This document shows positions 32,686 through 35,865 of a DNA stretch of 35,865 bases, piece by piece. The translations under genes were made by a program, and so were the position numbers. Source of the stretch: an uncultured Selenomonadales bacterium. Its GTDB lineage: Bacteria > Bacillota > Negativicutes > Selenomonadales > Selenomonadaceae. The stretch lies in the NCBI GenBank assembly GCA_946406415.1, contig CAMJKR010000002.1, forward strand, positions 1 through 35,865, read 5' to 3'. How positions within the stretch are numbered: the first letter of the stretch is position 1; the number at the start of each line of letters is the position of its first letter. Below the pieces are notes generated by a model that saw only the letters and a program-made list of their open reading frames with translations, searched no databases and was not told where the DNA came from.

Positions 32686-34383
32686 TTACGGAGTCGGAAG
32701 TATTTTTTTAGAGAGCAAGTCGTCAACAGAATTGGGCGGGCGCGGCAAAGCAGTCGGGTCGTCGCACAAGGCGGAGACACCTAACTCAACGAGCTTTTCT
32801 TTCACCCAACGGGACAACGCTTCATAACCTTCAGCGGCTTTTTGACGCAACTGCGGAATCAGGAAGTTCCGATAAAACAGGCGCAGAATCTCAAAATCCA
32901 TGTGCGCAATAACTTTACTCGGCGGCAATTCGCAAGTCACAGGATTTTTATCGGGATGCGCGGCAAAATACTCGTTGATTTTCTTGATAATCGGGCGGGA
33001 GAACTGCAACGCCGGCAAGCCCTTCGTCGCGATTGCATATTCCGTCCACAAGTCAATATTCCCGGCACTAACCTCACGCAACAAGTCAAACGGAATCTTG
33101 CTGTTCTTGATAACGTTCGCCGAGACCTCTTTATCTATACCGTAGACATGCAGATGGTCGTAACCTTCAATCTTATCCAGATAAATGCTGTCCTTAACGG
33201 GACGAAGTTCACCTTTACGCTCACCCTTGTTGTAGCGGCTAAAATGCAGACCATGCGCCTCAAACGCGGGCATATACGACGGGTCAATCTCTTCGCCGAA
33301 TTCTTTCTTGAACTGCGCGGCGACAATCTCAACCCAGTCATTCTTCAGTTGAGATTCCATGTCGGAAACGGTTCCAAACTTACCCTTCGGCACGAACAAA
33401 ATCACATGGAAGTGCGGATGCCAACCTGCATTCGGCAAAATCTCACCATCGGGAGTAATTAATCCGTCGTTAAGCGTGATTTCCAAGCGGCGGACATAAC
33501 CTTGCAAGTCCATCGCCGCCCGACGCTTCCTCGCAGACCAACTGGACACAAAGAAATTATCCCACGAGTTCTGCAAGACATTGAGCAAGTTCTTCAAGTG
33601 ATGCCAGCGGTGGAAGATTGTCAGCGTCATCATAAAAGGCACACAATCGTTCAAATACGCCCACGCAATCGCCTTCTGGATACGCAACCGCCATTTATAC
33701 AATTCTTTTGGCGCGTCGACGGGGTCAAGCCAAATGGAGTGTGACCGACAAATATCATCAAGCCGGACACTGGTATTACCATTCTTCTCAGACGCAACAA
33801 CATCAACGTAGTCGTAACGGAATAAGTCTCTTGCGGTTGGGATTTCGGGGGATTTAAGAACCTTCTCGGCGTCAAAGAACAGCGAGTCATTATCCCGCAC
33901 GGAATCATGCAGATATTGACGATACCACGGAGAATTCTTCCAATCAATAGACTTCGGGTCAATACCGCGCTTACGCAAACGCGCAGTCAACGGCAACATA
34001 GATTCGTGCGCAAACTTCAATGACGGAAACAAATCAAGCAAAGTTTCAACGACGCGATGTTCTTGGTTCCATTCACGACGCCAATCCAAGCCCAACAACG
34101 AGTCAAAATCTTCAACGGAACGCAAGGCAAGATACAATTTCGCCCGCCTGAGCATTTCAAACGACTGATTGCGCTCCAAAATCTTCGCGCCAAGCAATGC
34201 GTCGGGGAGTTCGACGAAAAGTGGGGCACCCGCAGGACAGGTTCTATAGTTCCGAGACCTCTCCGGGTTCAAATTTTGAACGCCGACGCCCAAGCGAGAG
34301 CGTCGCTTACTATTATAAGTATTTTTTTCAAATAAACTAAGTATCCGTTTTCTAAAGTTCATAAAGGTTTCCTTCATTGCCAC
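32686..34383 (-). CDS. Rolling-circle replication initiator, HUH family (Rep_1-like)
   Basis: 565 aa from GTG 34383, about 9 nt after GGAGGT; ATG 34377 and ATG 34362 are also possible. Motif I is MMTLTIFHRW (251-260); motif II with the metal-binding histidines is HPHFH (322-326), preceded by YVRRLEITLND. A segment ATKGLPALQFSR (452-463) matches the conserved tail of the family. Motif III, normally E-x-A-K-Y-x-x-K, reads EVSANVIK (419-426), with Asn at the place of the catalytic Tyr. The N-terminal 230 residues are longer than in small plasmid Reps. It would nick the element's origin. It is preceded by a structured leader with a terminator and followed by the DUF3102 gene. Confidence 0.8.
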   Translation of the reverse strand: MAMKETFMNFRKRILSLFEKNTYNSKRRSRLGVGVQNLNPERSRNYRTCPAGAPLFVELPDALLGAKILERNQSFEMLRRAKLYLALRSVEDFDSLLGLDWRREWNQEHRVVETLLDLFPSLKFAHESMLPLTARLRKRGIDPKSIDWKNSPWYRQYLHDSVRDNDSLFFDAEKVLKSPEIPTARDLFRYDYVDVVASEKNGNTSVRLDDICRSHSIWLDPVDAPKELYKWRLRIQKAIAWAYLNDCVPFMMTLTIFHRWHHLKNLLNVLQNSWDNFFVSSWSARKRRAAMDLQGYVRRLEITLNDGLITPDGEILPNAGWHPHFHVILFVPKGKFGTVSDMESQLKNDWVEIVAAQFKKEFGEEIDPSYMPAFEAHGLHFSRYNKGERKGELRPVKDSIYLDKIEGYDHLHVYGIDKEVSANVIKNSKIPFDLLREVSAGNIDLWTEYAIATKGLPALQFSRPIIKKINEYFAAHPDKNPVTCELPPSKVIAHMDFEILRLFYRNFLIPQLRQKAAEGYEALSRWVKEKLVELGVSALCDDPTALPRPPNSVDDLLSKKILPTP

Positions 34384-34411
34384 GACGCTCTCACCTCCTT
34401 GCCACGTAACG

Positions 34412-34452
34412 AAAAAGGCGACACTCACCTTTTCCCAGTGAATGTCGCCTTT
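34412..34452 (-). terminator. Intrinsic terminator/attenuator just upstream of rep
   Basis: On the minus strand AAAGGCGACA at 34452-34443 pairs perfectly with TGTCGCCTTT at 34423-34414; four further pairs of TTCAC/GTGAG extend the stem. Five T follow. The ribosome binding site of rep starts about 14 nt later, so termination here would switch rep off. Confidence 0.75.
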
Positions 34453-34693
34453 CTCTGCTTTACAAAAACCTCGTAAAGCTTTATAATCAGTTCAGTTCTT
34501 TGATAAAAATCATCTGAACCCGTAGCCGTGAGTCGTTTCTGAGTGGGTGCTGGCGGCACTCACGAGGAGTTAAGACCTTCGGGCGAATGATTTGGGCATT
34601 CACCGGTTGAAGCTCTGCAAGTCTCGTAAACTTGCAGGGCTTTCGCGTTTCTATGCTATAAAATCACTCCTAAAATTGTTATGTGTATTCGTT
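34412..34693 (-). ncRNA. Structured rep leader RNA, putative attenuator or origin
   Basis: In transcript order the hairpins are: 34641-34611 (CTGCAAGT/ACTTGCAG, extended by AGC/GCT), 34601-34585 (GAATG/CATTC), 34564-34527 (CGTGAGT/ACTCACG), 34519-34490 (GTTCAG/CTGAAC with inner TGAT/ATCA), 34479-34457 (GCTTTAC/GTAAAGC), then the terminator. The segment GTGAGTGCCGCC (34563-34552) differs by one base from the 3' terminator arm GTGAGTGTCGCC (34428-34417), so either can pair with the 5' arm GGCGACATTCAC (34449-34438). That is the logic of an antiterminator. No known RNA family was recognised. Hairpin clusters upstream of a Rep can also be single- or double-strand replication origins. Confidence 0.5.
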
Positions 34694-34699
34694 GCTCTA

Positions 34700-34728
34700 A
34701 TGATAAACTTTTTCTCTGGAAAAAACAA
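34700..34728 (-). promoter_or_regulatory. Promoter of the rep leader transcript
   Basis: On the minus strand TTGTTT (34728-34723) and TATCAT (34705-34700) are spaced 17 bp apart, close to the sigma-70 type consensus. The predicted start is near 34693, giving a leader of about 280-310 nt before rep. Confidence 0.6.
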
Positions 34729-34738
34729 TACCTTAAAC

Positions 34739-34776
34739 AAAAAAAATCCTGTATCGTCGTGAGGCGACGGTACAGG
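34739..34776 (-). terminator. Intrinsic terminator after the TnpV-like gene
   Basis: Minus-strand stem CCTGTA-C-CGTCG / CGACG-A-TACAGG with loop CCTCA and one mismatch, followed after one A by eight T. It lies a few bases after the stop codon of the TnpV-like gene and separates it from the rep promoter. Confidence 0.85.
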
Positions 34777-34781
34777 AAAAA

Positions 34782-35069
34782 TTATCGTTGAATTTCTCTT
34801 TGCAATGTCGATTGTACTTCCTCTTGAATTTTCTCAGAAGCCAAAATCCATTCCAGAGAATCATCCCTGTAAAGATTGTCGTCAACGCCGCGCTCTGCCG
34901 CCAGTTTCTCTGCCATTTTTTCTGCGCGACCGGAGTACGCCGTCTGGTAGCCCGTCAAATACTCTTCCAACTCATTCTTTTCGACCATAAGCTCATACAA
35001 CTCCGGCTTATTCGTTTTCAGATATTCTTCGCGAAGATGCCCCCATACTCCACAAAATTTTTCTTCCAA
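34782..35069 (-). CDS. TnpV-like transposon-encoded protein
   Basis: 95 aa from TTG 35069, chosen because GGGAGG lies 8 nt upstream; TTG 35087 and GTG 35078 are in-frame alternatives that would overlap the upstream gene. The N-terminal part, WGHLREEYLKTNKPELYELM followed by NELEEYL, resembles the TnpV family (short proteins of Firmicute transposons and phages with the pattern G..R..YLKEHRP.LY..LL..GKL..YL). The rest is charged and helical. The function of TnpV is not known. It follows the metallopeptidase gene closely and ends at a strong terminator. Confidence 0.65.
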   Translation of the reverse strand: MEEKFCGVWGHLREEYLKTNKPELYELMVEKNELEEYLTGYQTAYSGRAEKMAEKLAAERGVDDNLYRDDSLEWILASEKIQEEVQSTLQREIQR

Positions 35070-35074
35070 AATCT

Positions 35075-35836
35075 TCACCTCCCGCAAGCTCTGACTTCTT
35101 GCATAATCTCTTTCCCGTAATTTTTATTTTGGCGACCAAGCGGACTCAGGTCTTGTATTACCTGTTCAACTGTGGCGGACGAATATTTTTTACTCAATTC
35201 TTTTGCTGACTCGATGTCGAATCGTTTTTGCTTTGTCGGTGAATATTCGTATGGCGAATGAAGTGCGGTTGTTAAAATTTTGTAGCCCGTAGAGTTTTTT
35301 GACGCTTTGCCGTCTTGCATACTGCAGACGTTTTCATCAATCCGCGTAACAAAGGCTTTGAACTGTTTACTCGACAACGTAACTGCCGGATATTTCTCGC
35401 GTACCTCTTTCGCTTTGAAAAATTTCTTAACGCCGTCGAGCAATTTTTGAGTAAATGCGGCTAGCCTGCCCGCTAAGCTCCGATTTTCTTTTGAAATTTT
35501 TTCAAGGACGCGCCGACCCGTCTTCATGTCGGCAAAAGCATCGGCAAGCATTTCTTCCATTACCTTCGACTTGCTCATTTTCGGCTGTTTGACCGCTTGG
35601 CGATAATCTTCTATCTGCTGAGTGCTAAAAATTTCGTGACGTTCAACATGAGCAAGAATATCCTCGTAAAGTTCCGGCTCGTGCTTTTTCATCACATGAA
35701 AAGCTTCATGCCAAAACGCCCAATCCAACGATGTTTCTGTCTTCCCGTTCAGATACATGATGTCTCTGTCGTCGTCATATCTGCCGTGTAATTCCGGCGT
35801 ACCGTCAAAATGGATATATAATATAAAAGTGGACAC
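35075..35836 (-). CDS. Zincin-like metallopeptidase fragment, 5'-truncated
   Basis: 253 aa if GTG 35836 is the start; there is no ribosome binding site there and an in-frame TAA lies at 35854-35852. MYLNGK at residue 27 is another possible start. A zinc motif HEAFH (43-47) and the downstream EEMLADAFAD (94-103), which would supply the third ligand, are clear. The RYDDDRDIMYLN segment before it is the usual strand leading into the active helix. A basic amphipathic C-terminal half follows. Such zincin domains occur in large polyvalent proteins of phages and conjugative elements. The beginning reads as if cut at the TGTCCACT repeat, so this is probably the tail of a longer protein. Confidence 0.6.
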   Translation of the reverse strand: MSTFILYIHFDGTPELHGRYDDDRDIMYLNGKTETSLDWAFWHEAFHVMKKHEPELYEDILAHVERHEIFSTQQIEDYRQAVKQPKMSKSKVMEEMLADAFADMKTGRRVLEKISKENRSLAGRLAAFTQKLLDGVKKFFKAKEVREKYPAVTLSSKQFKAFVTRIDENVCSMQDGKASKNSTGYKILTTALHSPYEYSPTKQKRFDIESAKELSKKYSSATVEQVIQDLSPLGRQNKNYGKEIMQEVRACGR

Positions 35837-35862
35837 AAAAAAAGACGTATATTAGTGGACAC
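35829..35862. repeat. Direct repeat gtggacac at the window edge
   Basis: gtggacac occurs at 35829-35836 and 35855-35862, 26 bp apart. Flanking bases are partly alike (aaaagtggacac and ttagtggacac). The first copy coincides with the apparent truncation point of the metallopeptidase gene. It could be the end of an insertion sequence lying outside the window, but no transposase is visible. Confidence 0.4.
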
Positions 35863-35865
35863 GAA

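Noticed and set aside
34426-34428. GTG 34428 as the start of rep
   Set aside because: It lies inside the 3' arm of the terminator hairpin and has no suitable ribosome binding site; GTG 34383 follows GGAGGT at a good distance.
34570-34599. Nine-codon leader peptide MPKSFARRS ending just before attenuator segment 1
   Set aside because: Position is suggestive of ribosome-mediated attenuation, but the GGTGA abuts the ATG with no spacing, so translation is doubtful.
34490-34660. 57-codon frame through the rep leader (minus), ending KELN
   Set aside because: It has no ATG and no well-placed start near the AGGAG at its head, and its length is within chance. The same bases form strong hairpins, so RNA structure is the better reading.
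1-35865. tRNA or rRNA genes
   Set aside because: I found no cloverleaf with a CCA end and T-loop consensus and no rRNA-like sequence on either strand.

Overview
Organism and setting. The window looks like chromosome from a diderm Firmicute, most likely Negativicutes (Selenomonas-like). Reasons: AAGGAGG-type ribosome binding sites, roughly balanced GC, a giant RTX/GLUG exoprotein that needs an outer-membrane export route, Cache-type hybrid kinases, and a mobile block with DUF3102, a rolling-circle Rep and a TnpV-like gene. The taxonomic call is inference. All genes but one lie on the minus strand, so the layout reads from right to left.

Right end (about 30.8-35.9 kb) is a mobile-element block. 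It holds a truncated zincin-like metallopeptidase, a TnpV-like protein, an intrinsic terminator, a promoter and a structured leader of about 280 nt. The leader ends in an intrinsic terminator just before the ribosome binding site of a rolling-circle Rep, and a DUF3102 protein follows. The leader holds four complementary segments arranged like a transcription attenuator. The Rep has clear HUH histidines but seems to lack the motif III tyrosine.

Middle (about 23.5-30.8 kb) is a signalling cluster. An AgrC-like GHKL kinase (minus) and a LytTR response regulator (plus, the only plus-strand gene) converge and overlap at their 3' ends by 23 bp. Next come a hybrid kinase of about 1,262 codons with two Cache sensors, split by one in-frame amber codon at the conserved Trp of its second Cache domain, then a truncated receiver gene and a regulator with one complete and one degenerate receiver.

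Left (1-23.4 kb) is one uninterrupted minus-strand reading frame of at least 7,814 codons that runs off the window. It encodes a modular surface or secreted giant: a short non-signal-peptide N-terminus containing FDLQRFD, a long GLUG-type array, RTX-like Asp/Gly repeats, a second GLUG array, more RTX-like repeats, and then repeats of about 90 residues.

How the parts may work together. The promoters of the hybrid kinase and of the giant gene share the same architecture: two AAAAGTG-type direct repeats 20 bp apart, with the second repeat 34 bp from the -10 hexamer in both. This suggests one regulator, plausibly the LytTR protein encoded between them, controls both sensing and production of the giant exoprotein. 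This regulon is the most interesting system here, followed by the Rep leader switch.
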